From positions 248,001 to 312,000 of the forward strand of contig NZ_CP038271.1 of the NCBI RefSeq assembly GCF_004571195.1: a stretch of 64,000 nucleotides of DNA, written 5' to 3'. This document shows positions 54,908 to 63,671 of this stretch, piece after piece. The notes beneath the pieces are model-generated. The model was given only the letters and a program-made list of their open reading frames with translations. It did no database searches and was not told where the DNA came from. Position 1 is the first letter of the stretch. Each line of letters begins with the position of its first letter. This DNA is from Legionella geestiana. Its GTDB lineage: Bacteria > Pseudomonadota > Gammaproteobacteria > Legionellales > Legionellaceae. Position numbers and translations under genes: made by a program.

Positions 54908-54946
54908 TTGACTTTTCACGCTATTACGCCAAAATGGCCATTTTGG
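54908..54946 (+). promoter_or_regulatory. pdh operon promoter with an 18-bp palindromic operator
   Basis: TTGACT (54908-54913), 16 bp, CAAAAT (54930-54935) overlap a perfect 18-bp palindrome CCAAAATGGCCATTTTGG (54929-54946), placed across the -10 and start site. A dimeric repressor is the natural reading. It is not the PdhR consensus (AATTGGTnnnACCAATT). Confidence 0.55.
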
Positions 54947-55005
54947 TAAAGCTGCCGTGCAATAGCCCGAACGCTGATGTCGCGTCGCAGACAAGGAGAC
55001 CTTCC

Positions 55006-56079
55006 GTGACAACTGTTGCCCGCTTTGAAATCTCCTTCGTCCAGGTCCTGAATGAAGCGGGAGAGCTTGTCGCTCCCCTGCCGGCCTGTGTCGAAAACCC
55101 TGAAACCCTGCAGTCACTGTATCGCCTGATGCTTGAAGCGCGTATTTTTGACAGAAAAGCCATTGCGCTGCAGCGTACTGGAAAAATGGGTACCTACGCG
55201 CCTATCAATGGCCAGGAAGCCATTTCTACCGCTATCGGGCATGCCATGCGCGCTGAAGATGTGCTGGTACCCTACTATCGTGATTATCCGGCACAGTTCC
55301 AGCGTGGCGTGCGCATGGCTGAAATATTTGCCTTCTGGGGTGGGGATGAACGAGGCAGCGAGTATGCGAACTGCCCGGAAGACCTGCCGATTTGCGTGCC
55401 GATTGCCTCACAGTGCCTCCATGCCACAGGCATTGCATTTGCATTTCAATACCGAAAGCAGCCACGTGTCGCGGTTGCCTGCATCGGCGAAGGGGGTACC
55501 TCAGAGGGTGATTTTTACGAAGCCATCAACGTTGCGGGTGCATGGAATCTGCCGGTGGTTTTTGTTGTGAATAATAACCAGTGGGCCATTTCTGTCCCGC
55601 GCGACAAACAGACACGCACTCAGACTATCGCACAAAAAGCGATTGCCGGTGGTTTTGAGGGCATTCAAGTCGATGGCAACGACATTATCGCCATGCGCGA
55701 GGTGCTCGAGCGCGCCCTTGAAAAGGCGCGCAACGGAGGCGGTCCGACGCTCATTGAAGCGATTACGTGGCGACTGTGCGACCACACAACAGCCGATGAT
55801 GCCACACGCTATCAGCCCTCTCCTGATGTCGATGCGGCACGTCCCAAAGAACCCTTGATTCGTCTGCGCCGTTATCTTGAAAGCCGCGGACTCTGGGATG
55901 CTGCCCGTGAAGCCGAGGCAGAAGCCCTGAGCAGTGCCAAAGTCGAAGCGGCGGTTACCGAATACCTCGAGCGCGCGCCGCAGCCTGTCAGCAGTATTTT
56001 TGACCATCATTATGCCACACTCCCGGATTACCTCGTGGAGCAGCGCGCCATCGCCATGGAGGAAGCGTCACATGCCTGA
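55006..56079 (+). CDS. pdhA: Pyruvate dehydrogenase E1 component, alpha subunit
   Basis: Thiamine-diphosphate subunit of the alpha2-beta2 E1 type. GTG 55006 follows AAGGAG by 7 nt and yields 357 residues; the frame is open upstream to 54901, but that part covers the promoter. Seen: GTYAPINGQEAISTAIGHAM, the ThDP-binding GEGGTSEGDFYEAINVAGAWNLPVVFV cut into GDG-like (GEGGTSEGD) and NN ends, and WRLCDHTTADDATRY with the phosphorylation-loop-like region. A branched-chain keto-acid E1 is the alternative; length and pattern favour pyruvate. First gene of pdhABC. Confidence 0.88.
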   Translation: MTTVARFEISFVQVLNEAGELVAPLPACVENPETLQSLYRLMLEARIFDRKAIALQRTGKMGTYAPINGQEAISTAIGHAMRAEDVLVPYYRDYPAQFQRGVRMAEIFAFWGGDERGSEYANCPEDLPICVPIASQCLHATGIAFAFQYRKQPRVAVACIGEGGTSEGDFYEAINVAGAWNLPVVFVVNNNQWAISVPRDKQTRTQTIAQKAIAGGFEGIQVDGNDIIAMREVLERALEKARNGGGPTLIEAITWRLCDHTTADDATRYQPSPDVDAARPKEPLIRLRRYLESRGLWDAAREAEAEALSSAKVEAAVTEYLERAPQPVSSIFDHHYATLPDYLVEQRAIAMEEASHA

Positions 56080-57046
56080 TATTACCCTGCTGGAAGCCGT
56101 GTCCCAGGCGCTGGGTTACGCGCTTCAACATGATGAGAATGTCGTGGTTTTTGGAGAAGACGTTGGTAAGAATGGCGGCGTGTTTCGCGCCACGGCCGGT
56201 CTTCAGGAACGTTTTGGGGAATCGCGGGTGTTTGACTCGCCACTTGCGGAATCGATGATTGCGGGACTTGCCATCGGCATGTCAACGCAGGGCATGAAGC
56301 CGGTTGCTGAATTTCAGTTCATGGGATTTATTTATCCGGCCATGAACCAGATTATTTCGCACGCCGCGCGTCTTAGAAACCGCACTCGTGGAAGGCTCCA
56401 CTGTCCGCTGGTGTTTCGTGCGCCTTTTGGTGGCGGTATTCGTGCGCCAGAGCATCACTCTGAAAGCACGGAAGCACTCTTTGCCCATATTCCGGGGCTT
56501 CAGGTAGTGATACCTTCTTCTCCAAAGCGGGCGTATGGTCTGCTGCTTTCCGCCATCCAAAACCCTGACCCCGTTATTTTTCTTGAGCCCAAGCGCATCT
56601 ACTGCCTTGTCAAACAGCCGGTACCTGATGATGGCGCCACACTGCCGCTTGGCAAGTGCTTTACCCTGCAGGAAGGCGATGATGTCACCCTCATCAGCTG
56701 GGGTGCGAGCATGCATGAAACACTGCAGGCCGCGAAACAGCTCGCTGAAGAAGGCATTCATTGTGAAGTCATTGACGTTGCCACCATCAAGCCGCTCGAC
56801 ATGGATACCCTCATCGCGTCAGTCGAGAAAACCGGGCGATGCGTCATTGTGCATGAAGGTGCAAAAACCTGTGGTGTCGGGGCTGAAATTGCCGCTCAAC
56901 TGAGCGAGCATCTCCTGCCAGACCTCCTTGCCCCTATAGTGCGGGTCACAGGCTTCGATGTGGTAATGCCCTATTTTCAGCTTGAGAAATTTTATATCCC
57001 AAGCGTGTCCCGAATCAAAGACGCCGTTATCAGCCTGATGGAGTAG
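56072..57046 (+). CDS. pdhB: Pyruvate dehydrogenase E1 component, beta subunit
   Basis: A 324-residue transketolase-like subunit that completes the E1 active site. ATG 56072 lies after GGAGGAAGCGTCAC and overlaps the pdhA stop by 8 nt; a longer frame from 55934 lies inside pdhA. Motifs: VFGEDVGKNGGVFRATAGL with the catalytic Glu, FDSPLAESMIAGLAIGMS, FRAPFGGGIRAPEHHSES, and VIDVATIKPLDMDTL. Complete, and coupled with pdhA. Confidence 0.92.
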   Translation: MPDITLLEAVSQALGYALQHDENVVVFGEDVGKNGGVFRATAGLQERFGESRVFDSPLAESMIAGLAIGMSTQGMKPVAEFQFMGFIYPAMNQIISHAARLRNRTRGRLHCPLVFRAPFGGGIRAPEHHSESTEALFAHIPGLQVVIPSSPKRAYGLLLSAIQNPDPVIFLEPKRIYCLVKQPVPDDGATLPLGKCFTLQEGDDVTLISWGASMHETLQAAKQLAEEGIHCEVIDVATIKPLDMDTLIASVEKTGRCVIVHEGAKTCGVGAEIAAQLSEHLLPDLLAPIVRVTGFDVVMPYFQLEKFYIPSVSRIKDAVISLME

Positions 57047-57050
57047 TCCC

Positions 57051-58157
57051 ATGAATATTTTTAAATTGCCAGACCTTGGCGAAGGATTGCCAGATGCCGA
57101 AATTCACGAATGGTTTGTCGCGGTGGGCGACACGGTCAAGGCTGACCAGCCCATGGTGTCGATGGAAACTGCCAAAGCCGTAGTCGATGTTCCCTGCCCG
57201 CATGATGGTGTGATAGGCAAGCTCTTTGGCAAACCCGGCGATGTGATTAAAACCGGCGAACCACTGGTAGCCTTTGAGAGTGACAGTGCCTCCACGCGTA
57301 CTGACAAGGGCACGGTAGTCGGCAACCTTGAAGAATCGCATGAAGTCAGTGAAGATAACTTCACCATCGGCACCACTGGTGCGCGGGCAAAAGCGACAGC
57401 CGGCGTGCGCATGTTTGCTAAAAAGCATGGTATTGATCTTGCGGCACTCAAAGGCAGTGGCGAACATGGCGTCATAACCCGCGAAGATGTTGAGCGCGAA
57501 ATCAGCCGCCGCAACACCCTCCCTCATGGCTTTGAGCCGCTGCGCGGTGTACGTCGGGCGATGCTCTCAAGCATGACGCAATCCCACCGCGAAGTCGTTC
57601 CTGTCAGTATTTTTGATGAAGCAGATATTCACGCATGGAATGAGGGTACGGATATTACCGTGCGCCTGATTCGCGCCATCACGCATGCAGCGAAGGTAGA
57701 ACCGGCACTTAACGCATGGTACGACACCGCTCACAGTGCGCGCCGATGCTTTGAAGAAGTGCATCTTGGTCTTGCGATGGATAATGATGAAGGGCTTTTT
57801 GTGCCCGTGATTCATGATGCCGGAACGAAAACAGATGCCGCGTTGCGTGACGCCATTAACGGGTTCAAAAAATCGGTGAGTGAGCGCAGTGTACCTGCAG
57901 AGCAGCTTCGTGGTGCTACCATTACATTGTCAAACTTTGGGAAATTTTCCGGAAAATTTGCCAGTCCCATTATCGTACCGCCAATGGTCGCGATTCTTGC
58001 GGTTGGCAAGTTGTATGAAGGAGCGGTAGTACGCCAGGGGAAGGTTGAAGTTCACCGCCTGCTGCCGCTTTCCCTGAGCTTTGACCATCGCGCAATTACC
58101 GGCGGCGAAGCCACCCGTTTTCTGGGTGCTGTGATTGAGGCGCTGGCAGCGCCTTGA
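57051..58157 (+). CDS. pdhC: Dihydrolipoamide acyltransferase (E2) of the pdh complex
   Basis: A 368-residue E2 core protein: one lipoyl domain (residues 1-80, lipoyl Lys in METAKAVVDV), a linker, a peripheral subunit-binding domain (VRMFAKKHGIDLAALKGSGEHGVITREDVE), and the catalytic domain ending with FDHRAITGGEATRF (active His and Asp region). Single lipoyl domain and compact size differ from the three-lipoyl AceF. GGAG precedes the ATG. No E3 (lpd) gene follows, so a lipoamide dehydrogenase from elsewhere must serve. Repeats begin about 55 bp later. Confidence 0.92.
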   Translation: MNIFKLPDLGEGLPDAEIHEWFVAVGDTVKADQPMVSMETAKAVVDVPCPHDGVIGKLFGKPGDVIKTGEPLVAFESDSASTRTDKGTVVGNLEESHEVSEDNFTIGTTGARAKATAGVRMFAKKHGIDLAALKGSGEHGVITREDVEREISRRNTLPHGFEPLRGVRRAMLSSMTQSHREVVPVSIFDEADIHAWNEGTDITVRLIRAITHAAKVEPALNAWYDTAHSARRCFEEVHLGLAMDNDEGLFVPVIHDAGTKTDAALRDAINGFKKSVSERSVPAEQLRGATITLSNFGKFSGKFASPIIVPPMVAILAVGKLYEGAVVRQGKVEVHRLLPLSLSFDHRAITGGEATRFLGAVIEALAAP

Positions 58158-58212
58158 TACATGTGAGGAAGAGGGAAAGAGGCCTCAGCAGGCACTCTGC
58201 TAAATCTTCTAC

Positions 58213-58444
58213 ATGCCATTCCTGGGCTGATAAGCCCGGGAATGGCTGCACGTTTATACATCCAGCCCACGGCGATATCCGATGCCAGGCTTCGCTTCGC
58301 TCAACCCAGCCTACCTATAAATGGTTGTTTTATCAATAAGATGCCGTAGCCTGCGCTGATAAGCGCGGGAATTGATGCACGTTTACACATCCGGCCTGCG
58401 GCGATATACGTTGCCAGGCTTCGCTTCGCTCAACCCAGCCTACA
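58213..58444. repeat. Two tandem copies of the palindromic repeat
   Basis: The first copy begins near 58213 (CCTGGGCTGATAAGCCCGGG), the second at 58346 (GTAGCCTGCGCTGATAAGCG), about 131 bp apart. Both contain CATCC, GATATCC/GATATAC and GGCTTCGCTTCGCTCAACC. The unit after the second copy ends in the TTTAAATACA-type AT linker also used in the 35.6-kb array. It lies between pdhC and the end of the convergent coiled-coil gene, an otherwise gene-free gap of about 340 bp. Confidence 0.88.
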
Positions 58445-58495
58445 AAACCCATTTAAATACAATGATTTATTTGAAAATGACAACCGCTTGTATTT

Positions 58496-61400
58496 TCACG
58501 AATACTCTCTTGTGATTGTGTTTGCGGCTTCTTGAATATCTTCAAGGATATCCTGACGCTTCGTGTTCTGACCAAAGAAACGAAATCCTCCTGATGTACA
58601 AGGCGCAAAGAGGCAGCGAAAAAGCAGTGGAATACAGAGCGCGATATTAAGCAATATCCGCTTCCAGAGCGCACCACGGTGGTTGCCGATGGACTCCGGT
58701 GGCTGGTTTAAACAGGTATTAAAACCAGTACTGAATTTCCTAAAATCATCTGCTGTCGGACATTTTTGTCCTGAGCGTTCTGTCAGTGCTGCAACATGGT
58801 TCATTAAGTTCTTTGCAAAATCCATTGCCTCAGCTCCTGGTGTGGTTGAGGTTGAAAGGCGGTTTAGCGCACGCGCATGACGGTAAAGGCGCTCAATTTG
58901 GGTTACCAGAATGCGAAGCTGATTTGCAAAATTGCGATGTTCAGTGGGTATCGATTGGATGTAATTACTGACAACAGAAGAAATTTCATCAAATGGTTTT
59001 ATTTCTTTCACCTGCGAACAATCACCAGCACCGTCTTCACAATCACCTGGAAAGAGCGCGCTCATCTTGACATGACTATCTCTTTCAGCTTCTGCTGTAC
59101 TTGATTTATCACCCTCGTTGCCAGGCCCCTCTATAGTTGCAACTGTTCTATCAGGCGGATTTTGAAAGGATTCCGTGCTGCCAGGCAAAACAACTGACTG
59201 ATTCCTGCGCCCAAGCTCCAGTAACGTGCTGTGTAAAGCACCCAGGTCATGTTCACGGGCTTGTGTGGCATGCACCTCAAAAGCCTGCAGCAGGTCGGCG
59301 GTTATGACACCATGAAGCTGTTCATGGAACACAACAAAGGTTTCCAGCAGCCGTTCGTTTTCCACGAGAATCTTTGCTTCCTCCCTGTTTGCAGAAAGTG
59401 CTTGTTGCTCATCTTCAAGGCGCGCCTGAAGGAGGTTATGTGACTGTTGCAGGTTTGCTCGCTCTGCTCGAGCCTGAAGCTCCGCTGGAACCCGGTTGAT
59501 TTTATCAAGACCAGACAGATGCCCATGCAGACGCCGGACAGTTTCCTGAGACACCTGTTGCTCACTCAAAGCCGCTTGCAGCGCGCGCTTTTCTTGAGTT
59601 AATTGTTCATGGGCTCTTTTAACTTCATTTGTCAGGGGGTCCATTGCCTGCCTGCTGAAATTATTACCGTGCATAATGGTTGTCAAAACAGTCGGGCGTA
59701 TCACCTTTTCTTTAGTCGATGCCTCGAGCGGCTCGAGCAGCTCTAAAAACTTCGCATACCCGTCGTCAGACTCCTTATCGAAGGAAGGACCTTTATAGGT
59801 TGCGAAACACGCGGCAATTGCATCATAAGGAACTTGCGTTGCATGCTGAAGTTCGTTGACCACATCTTCGAAAAGCCTGGTTTTAGAATTAATAGCGTCA
59901 ATATGGTGTTGCCTTATCCCTCCCTCTATGCCAAGAAGCTCCATACTGCGTGCATGTATGGACGCTACCAGTGTTTGAATTTTCGCGTCTAATGCCGCTT
60001 GCAATTGCATAAAGCCTGCTGCTGTCAGTGCATGGTTTATGGAAAACTTATCATGAGGCAACTCCATTGCCACAAGTGCACGTTTAACTTTATTGCGATA
60101 CCCTTTAGGAAGCGCTACAGGGCTCTTGATTGCCTGTAGTCGCGCAGTTGCCTCACGCTGTTGTGCTTCGATATCCTGTATGGAAGCTTCGATTGCTGCT
60201 CGCCGCTCCTCAAGGGATGCCAGCTTTTGACGAACATTTTCAAGCATGCCCTCTACTGCTTCGGGCTTCAAATTGGCAAGGGCATCTTGAAAGGCGGCAT
60301 GTTCTCGTTCTTGCAATTGTTTATCCAGCTCGCGCAGCCCCCGCATCAGGAGGCGCTCCTCTTCCTGTGCTTTTTCAAGGTTGCGAGACTTATGCTCGTC
60401 AGGAAATTGATGTATCTGCATTATTATCTGCCGCAAAGACTGAAGGCGCGTCTGAGCACAAACCCGGGCTGTTTCAATGTCGCTTGAGGAGGGCGCATGA
60501 TTTTGTGCATCCTTCCAGTCTTCAAACAGTCTGTCATATACGGGCGATGCCTTGCTTGATAACACCTCACGAAGTCTTTGCAGCCTCTCTAACGACTCGC
60601 AGGCGTTTTTAAACAACATGGATGTCACCGGCATTACCTCCATGCTGCCTTCAGTTCCAAAATTTACATAATACGCAGGCATTCTTGCAGATGCCGACAC
60701 TGTCGTCGATGAGGACGAACTTGAGGATGAGCAAACGGGAATCTCGCTTGATGTAGCCTGTAACGTGGGGGAATAATTGTCTGCTTGAGCCCGAAAATCA
60801 GCGTTCAGCGCATCGAATTGTTCTTCACATACACGAATGGCATTCAGTGCTTCATGAGGGCTTGTTATCGATGCAAGCGCATCAAGTTGCCCTTGCAGCT
60901 GATTCAGTTTACCAGCATTGGATTCAAGATGTTCGTTTATCATGCATTGCAAGGTAACTGCCTCATTGAGCATGTTGAACTGGATAACACCCTCCTGATA
61001 CTGCGCTAACAGATGCTTGCGTAAATCAGGCAAATAAAACATTTTCGCCTTAACTGTCTCCAGTAAACCTTCCAGTTGAGGCAGTTCAGAGCGTCTGACT
61101 GAGCATGTTTCCGAAGTCTTTTTACAAAAAACGGGTGTTAAAGCGTCAAGACCTTCAGGTATTTCCTTATCAAGCACCAGGAGGCGGCGAATGAAATCAA
61201 CAAGCATCGGATGATTGGCCGGAAATGGCGAGTCTTCACTGTCGAGTGGCTCAAGAATGTGCGATTTAACGTTGACAAACTTGGCAAGCGCTACTCCCAT
61301 AAGGCCTTTCTCAAATAAAGATGGCGCTTCATCGCTGTGGTATAACACCGGAAAAACGCTGCCATCCAGCGCCTGCAGGAACGATTTAACCCAGTCAAGA

Positions 61401-61522
61401 TAGTTGCGCGCTTCCTGCTCTAAAGTCTCATCGCCTGTCACTTTTTGAGCTTCATCAATCTCAATCAGCACTCGCTGAACCCAGCGCTTCAGGGGACTTA
61501 TTGCATACTTTTCTTGACTCAT
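58496..61522 (-). CDS. Large coiled-coil protein, candidate Dot/Icm effector
   Basis: A 1008-residue protein of unknown function, mostly helical. Long heptad-like, Glu/Gln/Arg-rich stretches lie at about 360-480 and 650-770 (EKAQEEERLLMRGLRELDKQ is typical). A poly-Ser block occupies 265-272. The C-terminus has FRKFSTGFNTCLNQ (about 927-940), NHRGALWKRILLNIALCIPLL (split at 947-968) and two Cys. A segment of the form F-x6-FN...HR...WK-x-IL-x-NI before a hydrophobic stretch recurs, from memory, near the C-termini of other large Legionella proteins. No signal peptide; the ATG (61522) lacks a strong Shine-Dalgarno. A PmrA-box-like promoter precedes it. Effector status is inference. Confidence 0.72.
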   Translation of the reverse strand: MSQEKYAISPLKRWVQRVLIEIDEAQKVTGDETLEQEARNYLDWVKSFLQALDGSVFPVLYHSDEAPSLFEKGLMGVALAKFVNVKSHILEPLDSEDSPFPANHPMLVDFIRRLLVLDKEIPEGLDALTPVFCKKTSETCSVRRSELPQLEGLLETVKAKMFYLPDLRKHLLAQYQEGVIQFNMLNEAVTLQCMINEHLESNAGKLNQLQGQLDALASITSPHEALNAIRVCEEQFDALNADFRAQADNYSPTLQATSSEIPVCSSSSSSSSTTVSASARMPAYYVNFGTEGSMEVMPVTSMLFKNACESLERLQRLREVLSSKASPVYDRLFEDWKDAQNHAPSSSDIETARVCAQTRLQSLRQIIMQIHQFPDEHKSRNLEKAQEEERLLMRGLRELDKQLQEREHAAFQDALANLKPEAVEGMLENVRQKLASLEERRAAIEASIQDIEAQQREATARLQAIKSPVALPKGYRNKVKRALVAMELPHDKFSINHALTAAGFMQLQAALDAKIQTLVASIHARSMELLGIEGGIRQHHIDAINSKTRLFEDVVNELQHATQVPYDAIAACFATYKGPSFDKESDDGYAKFLELLEPLEASTKEKVIRPTVLTTIMHGNNFSRQAMDPLTNEVKRAHEQLTQEKRALQAALSEQQVSQETVRRLHGHLSGLDKINRVPAELQARAERANLQQSHNLLQARLEDEQQALSANREEAKILVENERLLETFVVFHEQLHGVITADLLQAFEVHATQAREHDLGALHSTLLELGRRNQSVVLPGSTESFQNPPDRTVATIEGPGNEGDKSSTAEAERDSHVKMSALFPGDCEDGAGDCSQVKEIKPFDEISSVVSNYIQSIPTEHRNFANQLRILVTQIERLYRHARALNRLSTSTTPGAEAMDFAKNLMNHVAALTERSGQKCPTADDFRKFSTGFNTCLNQPPESIGNHRGALWKRILLNIALCIPLLFRCLFAPCTSGGFRFFGQNTKRQDILEDIQEAANTITREYS

Positions 61523-61553
61523 ACGGCTACAACCTGTCTATTAACTTTAATCC

Positions 61554-61586
61554 ATGATACCGGGGCAAGCTTAAAGAAAACTTAGG
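61554..61586 (-). promoter_or_regulatory. PmrA-box-like promoter of the coiled-coil gene
   Basis: On the minus strand: CCTAAG (61586-61581), 5 bp, TTTAAG (61575-61570), 10 bp, TATCAT (61559-61554). The half sites match YTTAAK at 11 of 12 positions, and the gap to the -10 is the same 10 bp as at 8432-8464. The ATG at 61522 lies 31 bp downstream of the -10. Confidence 0.55.
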
Positions 61587-61617
61587 TGTCAAGTGCACCG
61601 TGGAATGAGGACATACC

Positions 61618-62418
61618 CTAAAAACGGTTCAAAACTGCGGCAAGGCGACATCCGGCCCTGGCAATTTGCGAACGGGTTATCTGTTGCGTTTGCCGTTTAT
61701 AAGCAGCATCAGGAAGCACACCTTCATGCAGGCGATAGGCGACACGTGTCGCCAAAGCATGCGACTCATCCCTCCAGGCTCGAGGCTTAAACACCTCGTT
61801 CTCTGGATGGCAAACGTATTGGGTATCGATGGCGTGCAACAGCGATTGTCGGCGCATGCCGGCATTGCGGCCACGAGTATTCAGAAGTCCACCGCCATTA
61901 TCCCACCAGGCATGCAGGTTGCGGGCTATGGGGTTTGGGCGCAACGGAAAAAGATTACCGCCCCGGTCACCACGCGGATTGCGCGCACTGATTTGCGTCA
62001 CCGCATGCATGGGCTGGTGTATATCCCCCGTCACATGTAACAGCACATTAAGCGCAAAGCGCTTGTCGGCACGATTGGATTTTGGACTTTGCAACACCTT
62101 AACCGCATGCTCTAATGCCCAGACTGCATTCACCGGGTTTTGTGGCGGCAATGGCGTTCCGTCACGCGTGAAGGGAATATCGGCATAATGCAGGTGGTCA
62201 TACCAGGTAATGTCACGATAGCGCAGTGTATCGAGCCATACAGCCGCGTCCGTGATACGTTGATTGCCGAGATTTTTATACAGCTTCTCCTTCGCCCCGG
62301 GCGTCAGGTGCAGGAATGCTACCTCGGCCACCAGACGGTGACCTGTCGCATTCCAGCACCAGGTGCTGGTTGACACAAGACAAAGGAGCAGCTGAACAAA
62401 TAACTTCACCCTTTTCAT
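61618..62418 (-). CDS. S1/P1-family zinc nuclease, exported
   Basis: A 266-residue secreted single-strand nuclease/3'-nucleotidase. The signal peptide probably ends before Trp22; in this family the mature N-terminal Trp itself binds zinc, and here the sequence reads WNATGHR. The further metal ligands are visible: [24 protein letters not shown] (H...D...H) and [10 protein letters not shown]. All three zinc sites seem complete. Its start overlaps the tolB stop by 4 nt, an unusual place for this gene, so it is probably cotranscribed with tol genes. Confidence 0.9.
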   Translation of the reverse strand: MKRVKLFVQLLLCLVSTSTWCWNATGHRLVAEVAFLHLTPGAKEKLYKNLGNQRITDAAVWLDTLRYRDITWYDHLHYADIPFTRDGTPLPPQNPVNAVWALEHAVKVLQSPKSNRADKRFALNVLLHVTGDIHQPMHAVTQISARNPRGDRGGNLFPLRPNPIARNLHAWWDNGGGLLNTRGRNAGMRRQSLLHAIDTQYVCHPENEVFKPRAWRDESHALATRVAYRLHEGVLPDAAYKRQTQQITRSQIARAGCRLAAVLNRF

Positions 62419-63668
62419 CCGAGATACGGTGACCAGGCAGGCTCCTGCACATCGCCATCCCTTGAGGGCAGGCGCATTTGAATCCCGCCATCGATAGAAA
62501 CCATCGAAAGTACACCCTTGTCATGAAAACGGGTTGCATACAGTACAAGACGGCTGTTAGGCGCTACCGACGGCGATTCATCAAGGCCTGAGGACGTCAG
62601 CGACAGGACACGCCCGCCCGGCATTTCCTGAGCCGCTATCTGAAAACCACTGTCCTCACGGTGCAGCATGACAAGGTAGCGTTTATTGGGTGTCCAGGAG
62701 GCACGGGCATTATAGTTGCCTTCATAGGTAAGACGTGAAACAGTGCCTCCAGCCAGTGAGAGTTGATACACCTGTGGCGAGCCGCCACGGCCTGAGGTGA
62801 AAATCAGCGACTGGCCGTCTGGAGAATAACGCGGCTCCGTGTCGATAGAATCCCCAAAGGTGCGCTGCGTCATCTGACCATTGGCAAGATTAACGGTATA
62901 AATCTTAGGACTGCCGGTTTTGGAGAGTACCACCGCCAGCTCTCGACCATCTGGTGACCACGCGGGCGCACCGTTGATGCCCGGGAAATCGGTCACCAGA
63001 CGGCGCCTGCCGCTTGCGACATCAATGATAAAAATCTGTGCCCGCTTACGCTCAAAGGAGACGCAGGCAATCTGGCGGCCATCCGGTGACCATGATGGCG
63101 ACATGATGGGTTCAGACGAAATAAGCAGGCTTTGTGGCCCATAACCGTCAACATCCGCCACTTCCAGTGAATAGCGGCTGCGCTCACCACTTCGCTGTAC
63201 AAGTACATAGGCAATACGGGTGGAGAAAACGCCGCGCTCACCGGTCAGTTTTTGGTAAACTTCATCGGAAATATGGTGCGCCAGTGCCCGTAAATCAGCC
63301 CGCCCTACCTGGTAATTTTTTGCAAGCAGCAGCCGTCCCTGTGCGGCTGCGTCGAGAAGCTCAAAACGCACATCAAAGCGGTTCGCACCAATCGGCGTGA
63401 CACTGCCTTTTAATACGCTGTCAGCTCCGGCCGAACGCCAGGAAGGAATGGCACCACCACTGCCGGCAGGTTCTGGAATTAAGCGAAACTGCCCGGAAAA
63501 ATGCAGGTCATTGCGTACAATGTCCTCCAGTTCTGCGCTGTTACTGTTCGCGAAATTCTGAACCCCAATGGGGTATGCTGCCACGGTTCCCTGGGTCAGC
63601 TCGAGATCAAGGGCAAAAGCCCACTGGCTCAGACAAACAAACACGAGCGTGGCGATGGATTTGCGCAC
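62415..63668 (-). CDS. tolB: Tol-Pal system periplasmic protein TolB
   Basis: A 417-residue periplasmic beta-propeller that links TolA with Pal and helps outer-membrane constriction in division. Signal peptide ending WAFA; an N-terminal D1 domain (about 25-160); then repeated propeller blades with the [27 protein letters not shown] and [13 protein letters not shown] pattern. It starts 3 bp after tolA and overlaps the nuclease gene at its end. Pal does not follow directly: the nuclease gene occupies that place. Confidence 0.96.
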   Translation of the reverse strand: MRKSIATLVFVCLSQWAFALDLELTQGTVAAYPIGVQNFANSNSAELEDIVRNDLHFSGQFRLIPEPAGSGGAIPSWRSAGADSVLKGSVTPIGANRFDVRFELLDAAAQGRLLLAKNYQVGRADLRALAHHISDEVYQKLTGERGVFSTRIAYVLVQRSGERSRYSLEVADVDGYGPQSLLISSEPIMSPSWSPDGRQIACVSFERKRAQIFIIDVASGRRRLVTDFPGINGAPAWSPDGRELAVVLSKTGSPKIYTVNLANGQMTQRTFGDSIDTEPRYSPDGQSLIFTSGRGGSPQVYQLSLAGGTVSRLTYEGNYNARASWTPNKRYLVMLHREDSGFQIAAQEMPGGRVLSLTSSGLDESPSVAPNSRLVLYATRFHDKGVLSMVSIDGGIQMRLPSRDGDVQEPAWSPYLG

Positions 63669-63671
63669 GAT

